Positions 10,479 to 18,042 of a DNA stretch of 64,000 nucleotides are shown in pieces (the stretch's first letter is position 1; every line of letters begins with the position of its first letter). The translations under genes and the position numbers were made by a program. A model generated the notes under the pieces. The model had not been told where the DNA came from. It saw only the letters and a program-made list of their open reading frames with translations, and searched no databases. The stretch is from Ruegeria arenilitoris. Lineage in GTDB: Bacteria > Pseudomonadota > Alphaproteobacteria > Rhodobacterales > Rhodobacteraceae. The stretch lies in assembly GCF_013032855.1 (NCBI RefSeq), contig NZ_WQDA01000005.1, positions 124,001 through 188,000 of the forward strand, given 5' to 3'.

Positions 10479-10652
10479 TTAAATCGGCCACACCATGTTG
10501 ATGATAAAGACGACCACGAAGTAGGCCAGAACAACTTTCCAGTTCCATTGGTGTTTGTTTTCTTCGTTGATCACACCGGCCGATTTCAAGGCCAGGTTGG
10601 TAATGATCAACGCGACAACGGTAATCGCCGCATGTGCCAGGTCGAAATGCAA
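10479..10652 (-). CDS. 57-residue two-helix membrane protein
   Basis: A short frame from a TTG start with GGAG seven bases upstream. Two hydrophobic helices (AHAAITVVALIITNLAL and VVLAYFVVVFIINMVW) flank a polar loop containing NEENKHQWNWK. The clear two-helix layout and ribosome-binding site support a real gene, probably an inner-membrane protein. It lies upstream of the phosphatase/kinase operon on the same strand. No family was recognised. Confidence 0.5.
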   Translation of the reverse strand: MHFDLAHAAITVVALIITNLALKSAGVINEENKHQWNWKVVLAYFVVVFIINMVWPI

Positions 10653-10693
10653 GTTGGAGCTCCTTTTTTCAGATTTGGGATTGATGATGTGTG

Positions 10694-10999
10694 TCAGCAG
10701 TCACCTGAGGGCAGCATTTCTACGTCCGAGTATCTTCCCTCAGATGTCGTGATCCGAGCACAAGCACCGGTCTCCTTGTTGAACCAGTACGAGGTCAGCC
10801 CTTCGCTTCGGATGAGTTCAAACCCAAGACTTTGAATGCCCATTTCAGCCTGACCCGCTCTTGCGCCTTCAAATGACGACAGATCGCTGGAACTGCCCAC
10901 AATCGGTGCACTTGCTTCCACTGATCCGCCACTTTCGCCGCATCCTGCAAGCACAGAGACACTGACCGCGCCGATCGCCACTAGGGTCTTGGACTTCAT
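10694..10999 (-). CDS. Small lipoprotein
   Basis: A 101-residue protein with a lipoprotein signal peptide and lipobox LAGC (Cys about residue 20). The C-terminal half contains a compact motif (SYWFNKETGACARITTSEGRY and a final Cys) of a type I associate with small exported proteins in related bacteria. It should be anchored in the periplasmic leaflet of a membrane. Function unknown. It is part of the run of small envelope genes on the minus strand. Confidence 0.7.
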   Translation of the reverse strand: MKSKTLVAIGAVSVSVLAGCGESGGSVEASAPIVGSSSDLSSFEGARAGQAEMGIQSLGFELIRSEGLTSYWFNKETGACARITTSEGRYSDVEMLPSGDC

Positions 11000-11052
11000 C
11001 GGTTTTTCCCCGGTTGTTTTGGAAATGCGGTTCAGGGTTTCAGGTCGATCAC

Positions 11053-11667
11053 CTACTCAATTCCAAAAATGACGTTGTAGTCGACGGCAGAGCTGCCGCG
11101 GTTGATGACCTCGACAACATGATCGCCGGATTGCCACAGCTGTCCGCGATACTCCTTGTCCGCAGACATCAATCCCAGCAATTCAGACCCATCGGGGTTG
11201 CGAATGACGTAGTCCAAGGATCCATTTCGGGGAGCAACGCGGACGTAAAGGAACTGTTCGTTCTTCGCGCCAAGAACGTATTGCTGCGATTCCCCTGGCG
11301 CGAGTTGGCCGACGAGCTCGGCGCCGGTGGATCCGGCATCGAATGTGACGCGCTGGCTACCTGTAGACCCGGAAGCGCCGTCCATGGCTCCGCCACCATC
11401 ATCCATCGGCTCGACAACCGACATCTCGCCAATGCTTCCGTCCTTGTACGCAATGCAGCGCCAAAGTGTTCCGCCGGCGTCACGCAGCATGACGAGCGTG
11501 CCGGCTTCCGAGAACTGTGAGCTTTCGATCGTACCGGATTGACCGTCCGGTCCACCGACCTGTCGCAGATGGTCGATACACGCGTCGTCGGCGTCTGACA
11601 TGGCCAGGGCGGCCGTTCCGCTGATCGCAAGTGCGGGTGTGAAAAGATTCCAAAAACTGCGTTTCAT
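11053..11667 (-). CDS. Exported two-domain protein of unknown function
   Basis: 204 residues from the ATG at 11667, which has AGAGGA upstream. A longer frame to 11799 would overlap the next gene and lacks such a site. The signal peptide ends near ALAM. The first domain carries SQFSEAGTLVM...WRCIAYKDG, the same pattern as the lipoprotein at 12386-12685 (SAFSEAGTQVT...WNCIAYSDG), so the two are paralogous. A Gly/Ser-rich linker leads to a beta-rich C-terminal domain resembling bacterial pre-peptidase-type beta sandwiches (GQLAPGESQQYVLGA, LDYVIRNPDGSEL). Function unknown. Confidence 0.65.
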   Translation of the reverse strand: MKRSFWNLFTPALAISGTAALAMSDADDACIDHLRQVGGPDGQSGTIESSQFSEAGTLVMLRDAGGTLWRCIAYKDGSIGEMSVVEPMDDGGGAMDGASGSTGSQRVTFDAGSTGAELVGQLAPGESQQYVLGAKNEQFLYVRVAPRNGSLDYVIRNPDGSELLGLMSADKEYRGQLWQSGDHVVEVINRGSSAVDYNVIFGIE

Positions 11668-11722
11668 AAGCAGGTCCTCTGTCGGTCTATCGTAAATGTA
11701 ATGTTTCCGGTGAGCAGAAACC

Positions 11723-12022
11723 TCACTTCGCTTCCCGCAACTTTGCCAGAAATTCATCGCATGCCTGTGCGCTGCCGACGATCTCGTCCGTCGTTTCAAT
11801 TCCTTGCAATGATGCCATCTCGGAGTTCACGCGATTGAGGATCTGATCTGCTTGCTCGGCGGTGATCAGGTTCTCGGCCTGAGCTCCCTTCAATGTGGTG
11901 CACACACCGGCGGACAAGCCTGTCGCAACGCCGACACCCATCGCGGCCCCGCCGCCCAAGGTCATCGCTCCAACCACGCCGAGGATGAGCCCGATCACAA
12001 GCCCCAAGATCACTTTTCCCAT
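11723..12022 (-). CDS. Small glycine-rich membrane-anchored protein
   Basis: 99 residues from the ATG at 12022, chosen because GGAGGAAAAC precedes it. The first 40 residues form one or two hydrophobic, glycine-rich helices (MGKVILGLVIGLILG..., then TLGGGAAMGVGVATGL). A soluble helical region with two cysteines follows. No known family recognised. It lies 34 bases downstream of the gene at 12058-12324 on the same strand and is probably cotranscribed with it. Confidence 0.6.
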   Translation of the reverse strand: MGKVILGLVIGLILGVVGAMTLGGGAAMGVGVATGLSAGVCTTLKGAQAENLITAEQADQILNRVNSEMASLQGIETTDEIVGSAQACDEFLAKLREAK

Positions 12023-12057
12023 GTTTTCCTCCCATTTTGCGGGAAAGAGTTCCGCCT

Positions 12058-12324
12058 TCATTCCTGGCGCAAACCACGTGCCCATCTGCATATCAGAACC
12101 AGTGCCAACAGGTTGAGCACCGGTGCAATCGCCGCGAGCCACGGTTTGGCCGACTCTGAGAAAAGGTCCACCGCAAGGACCCAAGGCAGACCCAGCGGCA
12201 AAAGGAATACGCCGGACAATGGGTCTCGTTCCTGTCCAAACCAGCCAAAAGTGCCCGTCACAAACGCTAACAACGCCAACAGGTAAAGGGTCGCGAACGC
12301 GATGATGGTTATTCTGCAGACCAA
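12058..12324 (-). CDS. Small integral membrane protein
   Basis: 88 residues from a TTG start with GAGG about six bases upstream. About three hydrophobic segments are visible: IIAFATLYLLALLAFVTGTF, a central PLGLPWVLAVDLF and a C-terminal AAIAPVLNLLALVLIC, followed by a basic tail. No recognised domain. It appears to start a short operon with the glycine-rich protein gene. Confidence 0.5.
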   Translation of the reverse strand: MVCRITIIAFATLYLLALLAFVTGTFGWFGQERDPLSGVFLLPLGLPWVLAVDLFSESAKPWLAAIAPVLNLLALVLICRWARGLRQE

Positions 12325-12385
12325 GCCGGACCTCAGCGTATCAAGCCAGTGCAGCGCAGCCGATTTCGGCTACGCATCAAACGGG

Positions 12386-12685
12386 TCACAACGCGCCTTC
12401 GTCGCCCAGGAACTCGATACCAGCTGTCGCGCCGTCACTGTAGGCAATACAATTCCACGGAGCCCGATCCTCTCCAACCCCAACGGTGACTTGTGTTCCA
12501 GCCTCGCTGAAGGCGGATGAGAGCACGACCACCTGCGAATTGTTGGTTGTTTTGGCCACGTCTCGCAGACACGCCTGTTGAGCGGGCGTCAGTTCGGCGG
12601 ATGCACTTGACGTGCTCGTATCGTCACAGGCCGCTAGTAGTGCGAAACACGTCGCGCCTGAAATCATCATGACTTTGTTAATCAC
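12386..12685 (-). CDS. Small lipoprotein with FSEAGT domain
   Basis: 99 residues from GTG at 12685, with GAGGAG six bases upstream; the frame can extend to 12748 but without a better site. The signal peptide ends in the lipobox LLAAC, so it should be lipidated. The mature part contains C-x17-SAFSEAGTQVT...WNCIAYSDG...EFLGDEG. The same FSEAGT/CIAY domain recurs in the N-terminal half of the protein at 11053-11667, so one may be a duplicate of the other. Function unknown. Confidence 0.65.
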   Translation of the reverse strand: MINKVMMISGATCFALLAACDDTSTSSASAELTPAQQACLRDVAKTTNNSQVVVLSSAFSEAGTQVTVGVGEDRAPWNCIAYSDGATAGIEFLGDEGAL

Positions 12686-13379
12686 TTTCTTCTCCTCTTG
12701 GGTTTGTCGATACATGTGGAATAGGTGGCCTCTTTTTCGCGCGCACACGTCTATGCAGTCATACGAGCATACCCCGGTCTGGTAATTCCCGTTCCAAAAA
12801 AGTCTGTCGCCAATGACGTGGCTGGCAGACAGGATTTCTGCTGATCCCCGGGACCGTGAACAAAGCGTGCTGACGCAATGACGTCATGGGCAAAAGCCGG
12901 TGCGAACTTTCGAGGGAGGGATCGTACGTTAAGTCCGGGCACCGCGTCCTCCCAACGCTGATCTTCGTGAAATGCCTTCCGACCGCCAGCACTCACTCCA
13001 GCAGTCGGAAGGGCCCGACGAAACGGGCGACAGCGACAACAACGGAGGTAAAGCTAAAGTTGTGTCGAATTCGTATTTTTGAATCAATTACAGGATAAAT
13101 CAATGATTTTTCCGCGCGTAAATTTTCGTACGTTTGCCGACGATAGGATTCTGCATTCAAAGGGAAAAGGCGAGGCCGCTCACGGAGACTTTGCAATCTA
13201 CCCGCTTGCGCCGCTGTGTCTCCGGACCTTCCGGGCTATCCGAATCCACTTGGTTGAAACACCGTAGTTCGCTGCACGGCCTATCGCTCAGCTGGTGCTG
13301 AACGGGCGCTTGGATTCCTCGATCACGCAGCCGCTCAGAACGTCGTTGACAGTGCAGCCCGATTCATTGATGAGATTGG
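12686..13379. other. Non-coding stretch upstream of the riboswitch
   Basis: About 690 bases without a convincing gene on either strand; frames present are short and lack credible composition or ribosome-binding sites. On the minus strand around 13288-13378 a translated tail with NESGCTVNDVLSGCVIEE looks protein-like and might be a decayed gene end, but it is open only across the riboswitch and has no plausible start. Confidence 0.5.
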
Positions 13380-13562
13380 CGCTGATGGTTCCCGATCGTT
13401 TTGGCGGTCGGGTAAAAGGGAATACGGTGCGGCGCCGTTCTGACGCCAATTCCGTGACTGCCCCCGCAACTGTAGGCGGTGTGCGACCCCCGGATGCCAC
13501 TGGGCCGATAGGTCTGGGAAGGCGGGGCAAGCCATACACCGCGAGTCAGGAGACCTGCCATC
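13380..13562 (+). promoter_or_regulatory. Cobalamin riboswitch
   Basis: Conserved blocks of the adenosylcobalamin riboswitch occur in order: GATGGTTCCC, AAAAGGGAATACGGTGC (13414-13430), TCCGTGACTGCCCCCGCAAC (13451-13470), the B12-box core GCCACTG (13496-13502), GGGAAGGCGGGGCAAG, and GCGAGTCAGGAGACCTGCC (13541-13559). Such elements normally repress B12 synthesis or uptake genes when cobalamin is bound. Here only short frames follow before the tRNA gene, so no intact target is visible. Confidence 0.93.
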
Positions 13563-13610
13563 ATCAAACGCAACTCAACCCGGGCGGGGTGTCTCGGAAG
13601 GAGGCCAAGA

Positions 13611-13760
13611 TGGCATTTTCGGCTTACGCCGCTGACATGACTGGTTCCCTGTCCGGCCCGCGATTTCGCGGAGGCCGAAATGAACCGACAATCAACACAT
13701 CACATCACGGTTTGCCTATCTTGCCGACCCAAGGGCGCAGCCGTACAGCCCGGGCCTGAC
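13611..13760 (+). CDS. Short frame directly after the riboswitch
   Basis: A 49-codon frame beginning MAFSAYAADMTGS, preceded by an excellent AAGGAGG seven bases before the ATG. The good translation signal and its place 48 bases after the riboswitch make it the immediate translational target. The C-terminal part (from about residue 23) overlaps the next frame and looks non-native. It may be the surviving 5' end of the original riboswitch-controlled gene, cut by a deletion. No family recognised. Confidence 0.35.
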
Positions 13761-13907
13761 CTGATCGGACGATTGCGCGCCCCGCTGGCCGAAGACGACG
13801 GTTTGGCAGGTTTTGACGTTTCCGGTGCCGCCTGCATGGCCGGATCATCTGCCAAACGGTGCTTGAAGCTGGCGGAGCACCGGCGAAGGCGCGCGGCAAA
13901 AACGTAG
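13680..13907 (+). pseudogene. Probable remnant of a DUF1636-type metal-binding protein gene
   Basis: A 75-codon frame starting MNRQSTHHITVCLSCRPKGA. The N-terminal ITVC-x2-C pattern, the PGPDLIGRLRAPL helix and VSGAACMAG resemble the start and middle of DUF1636 proteins, small cysteine proteins often encoded in B12-regulated operons. The second half of the family is missing: after CMAG the expected cysteines and C-terminal strand are replaced by a basic tail ending at 13907. I read it as a truncated or frameshifted gene, with modest certainty. Confidence 0.35.
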
Positions 13908-13953
13908 AACTTGTAAGCAAGCCCTTCACTATCTTAGCCGTATCAATGGGTAA

Positions 13954-14043
13954 TGGCGGAGACGAAGGGATTCGAACCCTCGAGACGGTTTCCCGCCTAC
14001 TCCCTTAGCAGGGGAGCGCCTTCGACCACTCGGCCACGTCTCC
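13954..14043 (-). tRNA. tRNA-Ser (GCU anticodon)
   Basis: On the minus strand a 7-base acceptor stem GGAGACG/CGTCTCC encloses a standard class II tRNA. The anticodon loop is CTGCTAA within the CTCCC/GGGAG stem, giving anticodon GCT. There is a long variable arm typical of tRNA-Ser, and the T-arm GGGTTCGAATCCC. The discriminator G and an encoded CCA (13954-13956) follow. It reads serine AGC/AGU codons. Confidence 0.97.
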
Positions 14044-14665
14044 GCCGACGGGTATAGCCGTGCAAGCGACGGAAATACAAGGCCAATTCCTGCACCACCG
14101 GAAATTTTTGCCGGATTGGGCGAAGCCCTTGAAAACGCTTGGAATCGCTTGGGTCTGCACCCGCTTGGGCAAAGGCGTGGTCACTATGTCTTGCTGTTGG
14201 GTTTTCAAGAACCATGCGTGGATTCGCGTTCTGCTTCGATTTGGTTTCGCTGTCCCAACGTCGGTTGGCCTTAGAATGTACGCGCGGCCAGAGTACGTAA
14301 TCGGACACAAAAATTTGGGCGAGCCAGGTGCGGTAGGGAACTGCATCTGCAAAATGATGGGTGCCGCAAACGGCTGAACCAATTGGAGAGGTTGCCTGCC
14401 TTTGGCGTTGGAACGCGCTTTGCTGGATCACCAGTGTCAGGTGGTTTGAGTTGCAGAAACGGCCGTTTCTTTTGACTAAACTCGGCGGCTCAGCTTCTCC
14501 GCTGAACAGGCATAAGAACAGAAAACTTGCCAATCACATGCCAATGGATGCATATTTGCTAAGATTTTAGTCATTTTGATTGATCCAAAAAAACAGTTTC
14601 AGAGGCTGGCCGGGCAGTGAGCGCATCCGCGCTCTACAGTAACCTTTGGGGGAAGGGCTGGCATT
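14044..14665. other. Non-coding stretch between tRNA-Ser and the FecR gene
   Basis: About 620 bases with lower GC than its surroundings. It holds the tRNA promoter at its left end and the leader of the FecR-domain gene at its right end. No frame on either strand has a credible protein or ribosome-binding site. No inverted terminal repeats or integrase fragments were seen. Confidence 0.5.
14052..14080 (-). promoter_or_regulatory. Candidate promoter of tRNA-Ser
   Basis: On the minus strand TTGTAT (14075-14080) and CTATAC (14052-14057) are spaced by 17 bases, a reasonable sigma-70-type -35/-10 pair. The expected transcription start falls only a few bases before the tRNA 5' end at 14043. Confidence 0.45.
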
Positions 14666-15538
14666 TTGGCTTGGTTGAAGATTGTTCTGGTTGGTTTTTT
14701 CGTTCTTTGCGTTCCTGCCCTCAGTTGGGCAAATATCGGAACCGTAATCAGCGTGAAACAGGGGGCGGACGTGACCCGTGGCGGCAAAACGCTGCCCCTG
14801 CGTAATGGCATGGAGGTGTTGTCCGGCGACTCGATCGTCACGGATGCGAATGGCGTGGTTCAGCTTGTCTTTGTGGATGACACGAAGATCGCGGTTGGTC
14901 CCAATGCGCGAATGGTTCTGGACGTGAAGATGTTGCGCGGCAACCGCAAGGCCAAGAGCTTTGCTGTCGAGGCGCTGGGTGGAAGCTTCCGGTTCATCTC
15001 GGGCAAAAGCAGGAAACGCGCCTACTCCATCAAGACTCCGACGGCCACCATGGCGGTGCGGGGCACGGTATTTGACATGTGGATCGCGCCGGGAAACCAA
15101 AGCGCGATGCTCGTGCTGCATGGCACGGTTCAGATGTGTGGCCTCGGCGGCTCTTGCCGATCGACGGGCCGGATTTGCAGCTTGTATGCAACCAGCCAGC
15201 GTGGTGCGGTCGGGCGCCCGGTCGATCAGGCGATGTATGACAAGGCCGTGGTCAGTGGTTTTCCGTTCATTCAGTCGCAGAAAGACCTCAAGCCGCCATT
15301 GCAGGTGGATGTCGAAGGTTGCTCGGGTGAATCCCAACCTGCGCCGCGCGCAAAATCGGACGCGCCCGAACCGCGCCGGTCCGCTCCGCCGCAGAGGCAG
15401 GTCAAGGCAGCGGTCGCTGCCCCGCCCGAACAACCGGATCCGGTTGGGCAGTTCGACAGGCCGGGCGACCGGCCCGAAACTGTCGATGATCGGCGGGATG
15501 CTGGCGGCGGTGTCTTTGGGTCCGGCGGCGATGGCTAG
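14666..15538 (+). CDS. Exported FecR-domain protein
   Basis: 290 residues from a TTG start with GGGGGAAGGG upstream. A signal peptide (about 1-22, ending SWA) is followed by a FecR-type beta domain: VSGDSIVTDANGVVQLVFVDDTKIAVGPNARM, then AVEALGGSFRFISG and a TPTATMAVRGTVFD motif. The C-terminal 80 residues are rich in Pro, Arg and Gly, with a GGGVFGSGGDG end. Such proteins are periplasmic and often act as sensory or scaffold partners. The cyclase gene starts 38 bases downstream, so the two are likely cotranscribed and may act together. Confidence 0.85.
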   Translation: MAWLKIVLVGFFVLCVPALSWANIGTVISVKQGADVTRGGKTLPLRNGMEVLSGDSIVTDANGVVQLVFVDDTKIAVGPNARMVLDVKMLRGNRKAKSFAVEALGGSFRFISGKSRKRAYSIKTPTATMAVRGTVFDMWIAPGNQSAMLVLHGTVQMCGLGGSCRSTGRICSLYATSQRGAVGRPVDQAMYDKAVVSGFPFIQSQKDLKPPLQVDVEGCSGESQPAPRAKSDAPEPRRSAPPQRQVKAAVAAPPEQPDPVGQFDRPGDRPETVDDRRDAGGGVFGSGGDG

Positions 15539-15576
15539 AGCGTTGTCCATGTCGTTGCCGGCGAGCAGAGGTTGAC

Positions 15577-17811
15577 GTGAGCGTCAGGCAGCACGAGAAG
15601 GCCGGACGGCGCCGTGCATTTCGGCTGGTGGGCCTGGGGCTGATCCTGTTTGGTTGTCTGCTGCGGGTACTGGACCCTTATCCGGTCCGCATGTCCCGGC
15701 TGATCTATTTCGACGTGTTGCAGCGGTTGTCCCCGCGCGCTTTCGATCCCGATTTGCCGGTCCGGGTCGTCGATATCGACGAAACGTCGCTCGAGAATTG
15801 GGGCCAATGGCCCTGGCCCAGGACCCTGTTGACGCAGATGGTCGAGCGTTTGGGCGACTATGGCGCCGCTTCAATCGCTTTTGACATGTTGTTCGCCGAG
15901 CCCGATCGGTACTCACCGTCGCGGCTGCTGAGTGATCCGGCCCTAGCTGACATTCTCAGCGCCAAAAAGGAAGCCGCCCAGCTGGACAATGACATCTTGT
16001 TCGGGGCCGAGGTTTCGAACTGGCCCGTCGTGATGGGTGTGGCGGCGCGATTGACCGGAGGGGATCAGGACATTGCCCCGAAGGCCGGGATCGTGGAGAT
16101 CGGCGAAAACCCGGCCGCCGGGCTGGTGTCCGTGCCCCACTGGACTCCGCTGGCGCCACCGCTGGACCGGGATGCAACCGGGATCGGCGGTGTGAATGTT
16201 TCACCATTGGGCGGCACGGGCGTGGTGCGCCGGGTTCCGGTGTTGTGGCAGGGGCCAAGCGGTGTTCTTCCCGGACTTGGGCTGGAGGCTCTGAGGGTCG
16301 CGACGGGCGAGCCGGTGATCTTCATCGAAGGGGCTCAGGGCGAGGCCGGCATCGTGCTGTCGGTCGAATTGGCGGGTCTGGTCCTGCCCACAACGGAAAA
16401 CGGAGAGGTCTGGGTCAGGTACAGACCGGATGATCCCGGGCTCTACCTGTCGGCCAATGACATACTGCAATCCGCAGATGATCCGGTTCTGCGCAGCCAG
16501 ATCGAAGGCCGGATCGTATTGATCGGAACATCGGCGGCAGGTCTGTTCGACATGCATCAGACTGCGTTGGGAGAGTCCGTTCCCGGCGTCTCCATCCACG
16601 CCCAAGTCATCGAGCAGGCGCTGCTGGGCGACATGCTGACCCGGTCGGATGTCACCGCCGCCCTCGAACTTCTGGCTTTCATCATCCTTGGAGTCGTCGT
16701 CACGGTCGTCATGTCCAGTTTCGGGGCCGTTGCCTCGTTCATGGCCGGCGGCATCGCGGCGGCCGTGGTTGTCGGGGTCAGTTGGTTGGCATTTCAGAAC
16801 CAGTCCGTGCTGTTCGATGCAACCTTCCCGCTTGCCGGCGGGATGGCCAATTTCGGGCTGTTGTCCGGTTATCTGTTCATATCGACCGAGCGGGAAAAGC
16901 GGGTGATCCGGCGGATCTTCTCGCACTATGTCGCGCCCGAGATCCTGGACGAGATGGATGCAACCGGACACCAACTTCAACTGGGCGGTGAAACGCAGGA
17001 AATCACGGTCATGTTCTCGGACATTCGCGGGTTTACACCGTTGTCCGAGCGGGTGTCGGCCACGGACCTGGTCGCGCTGCTCAATGAACTGTTTTCGGTC
17101 ATCGGAGACCGGATCCTGCACGAAAAAGGCACCATCGACAAATTCATCGGGGATGCGGTCATGGCGTTCTGGAACGCGCCGGTTCCGGTGGAGCGGCACC
17201 CGCTTCTGGCGGCACAGGCTGCGTTGCAGATGCGGCGAGCTCTGGCCGAGTTCAATGCTTCGGACACGATGCGCGGGCATCCTCCGATCGCATTGGCGAC
17301 AGGATGTGCCACGGGAATGGCCTGCGTCGGCAACATTGGCTCGCGGCGGCGATTCAACTACACGGTGATCGGAGATGTGGTCAACGTCGCCGCTCGAATC
17401 GAGCAGAGTTGCCGCCAGGTCGAATATGACATCCTGATCTCAAGCTCAGTCTCACAGGCTGCTGGCGCCGATCTCGCGATGCTCGAAGCCGGGCTTGTTC
17501 ATCTGAAAGGCAAGACCGAACTGGAGCCGTTATTTGCTTTGGTCGGTGACAGCGTGTTGGCCCATAGCGCGGATTTCCGGAAGCTGCAGGAGATGCATCA
17601 GGATCTGATCATTGCGATACGTGCACGGCGGGCTCACGACGAAATACAGCGCTTGAGCGAAGCCTGCAGCGCCCAAGCAGGCTTGGTCGAACCGGGCCTG
17701 CGCGCGTTCTATGCGGCCTTGCCGGGACGGTCGGCTGATTTCCGGTTCGACATCCGCTCGGGCCAGGCGATGTTCAGTCATCATGGCAACGTGCACCGGT
17801 TTCCCGGATGA
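15577..17811 (+). CDS. CHASE2-domain class III adenylate/guanylate cyclase
   Basis: 744 residues from GTG, with AGAGG upstream. An N-terminal membrane helix is followed by a periplasmic CHASE2 sensor (about 35-330; VVDIDETSLENWGQWPWPR, AFDMLFAEPD), about three membrane helices (345-440), and a cytoplasmic class III cyclase domain. The metal-binding aspartates are in FSDIRGFT (near 480) and IGDAVMAFW, with the IDKF lysine and IGDVVNVAARIE supporting catalysis. ATP to cAMP is the likely reaction; cGMP cannot be excluded. Pairing with the FecR protein suggests envelope sensing. Confidence 0.9.
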   Translation: MSVRQHEKAGRRRAFRLVGLGLILFGCLLRVLDPYPVRMSRLIYFDVLQRLSPRAFDPDLPVRVVDIDETSLENWGQWPWPRTLLTQMVERLGDYGAASIAFDMLFAEPDRYSPSRLLSDPALADILSAKKEAAQLDNDILFGAEVSNWPVVMGVAARLTGGDQDIAPKAGIVEIGENPAAGLVSVPHWTPLAPPLDRDATGIGGVNVSPLGGTGVVRRVPVLWQGPSGVLPGLGLEALRVATGEPVIFIEGAQGEAGIVLSVELAGLVLPTTENGEVWVRYRPDDPGLYLSANDILQSADDPVLRSQIEGRIVLIGTSAAGLFDMHQTALGESVPGVSIHAQVIEQALLGDMLTRSDVTAALELLAFIILGVVVTVVMSSFGAVASFMAGGIAAAVVVGVSWLAFQNQSVLFDATFPLAGGMANFGLLSGYLFISTEREKRVIRRIFSHYVAPEILDEMDATGHQLQLGGETQEITVMFSDIRGFTPLSERVSATDLVALLNELFSVIGDRILHEKGTIDKFIGDAVMAFWNAPVPVERHPLLAAQAALQMRRALAEFNASDTMRGHPPIALATGCATGMACVGNIGSRRRFNYTVIGDVVNVAARIEQSCRQVEYDILISSSVSQAAGADLAMLEAGLVHLKGKTELEPLFALVGDSVLAHSADFRKLQEMHQDLIIAIRARRAHDEIQRLSEACSAQAGLVEPGLRAFYAALPGRSADFRFDIRSGQAMFSHHGNVHRFPG

Positions 17812-17839
17812 CAGGGACCCGTTACGGGCCGCAGAGTCA

Positions 17840-17876
17840 AAACGGGCCGTGCCTTTTTCAAAGGCACGGCCCGTTT
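17840..17876. terminator. Strong bidirectional terminator between cyclase and hemC
   Basis: A perfect 17-base inverted repeat (AAACGGGCCGTGCCTTT, loop TTC, and its complement) lies between the converging cyclase and hemC genes. It ends in T on both strands, so it can stop transcription from either side. Confidence 0.85.
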
Positions 17877-18042
17877 CGATCGGACAGGGTTCTCAGTCTC
17901 GCCCCCTCGAATACTATCTACAAAATCACGAACTAAAACTTCGATACATTCGAGACTGATCCACATTCCCAATCGGGATGAAACATTGATGCCCGATTTC
18001 AACCGGGGCGACAGTGAAGCAGTTCACATTCGCAGAAACTTT

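Noticed and set aside
13288..13539. Minus-strand frame across the riboswitch ending ...CVIEESKRPFSTS
   Set aside because: The end looks somewhat protein-like but the rest lies antisense to the riboswitch core and no start is plausible; at most a decayed gene end.
14060..14377. A 105-codon frame after the tRNA
   Set aside because: Composition is not protein-like and there is no ribosome-binding site or recognisable motif.
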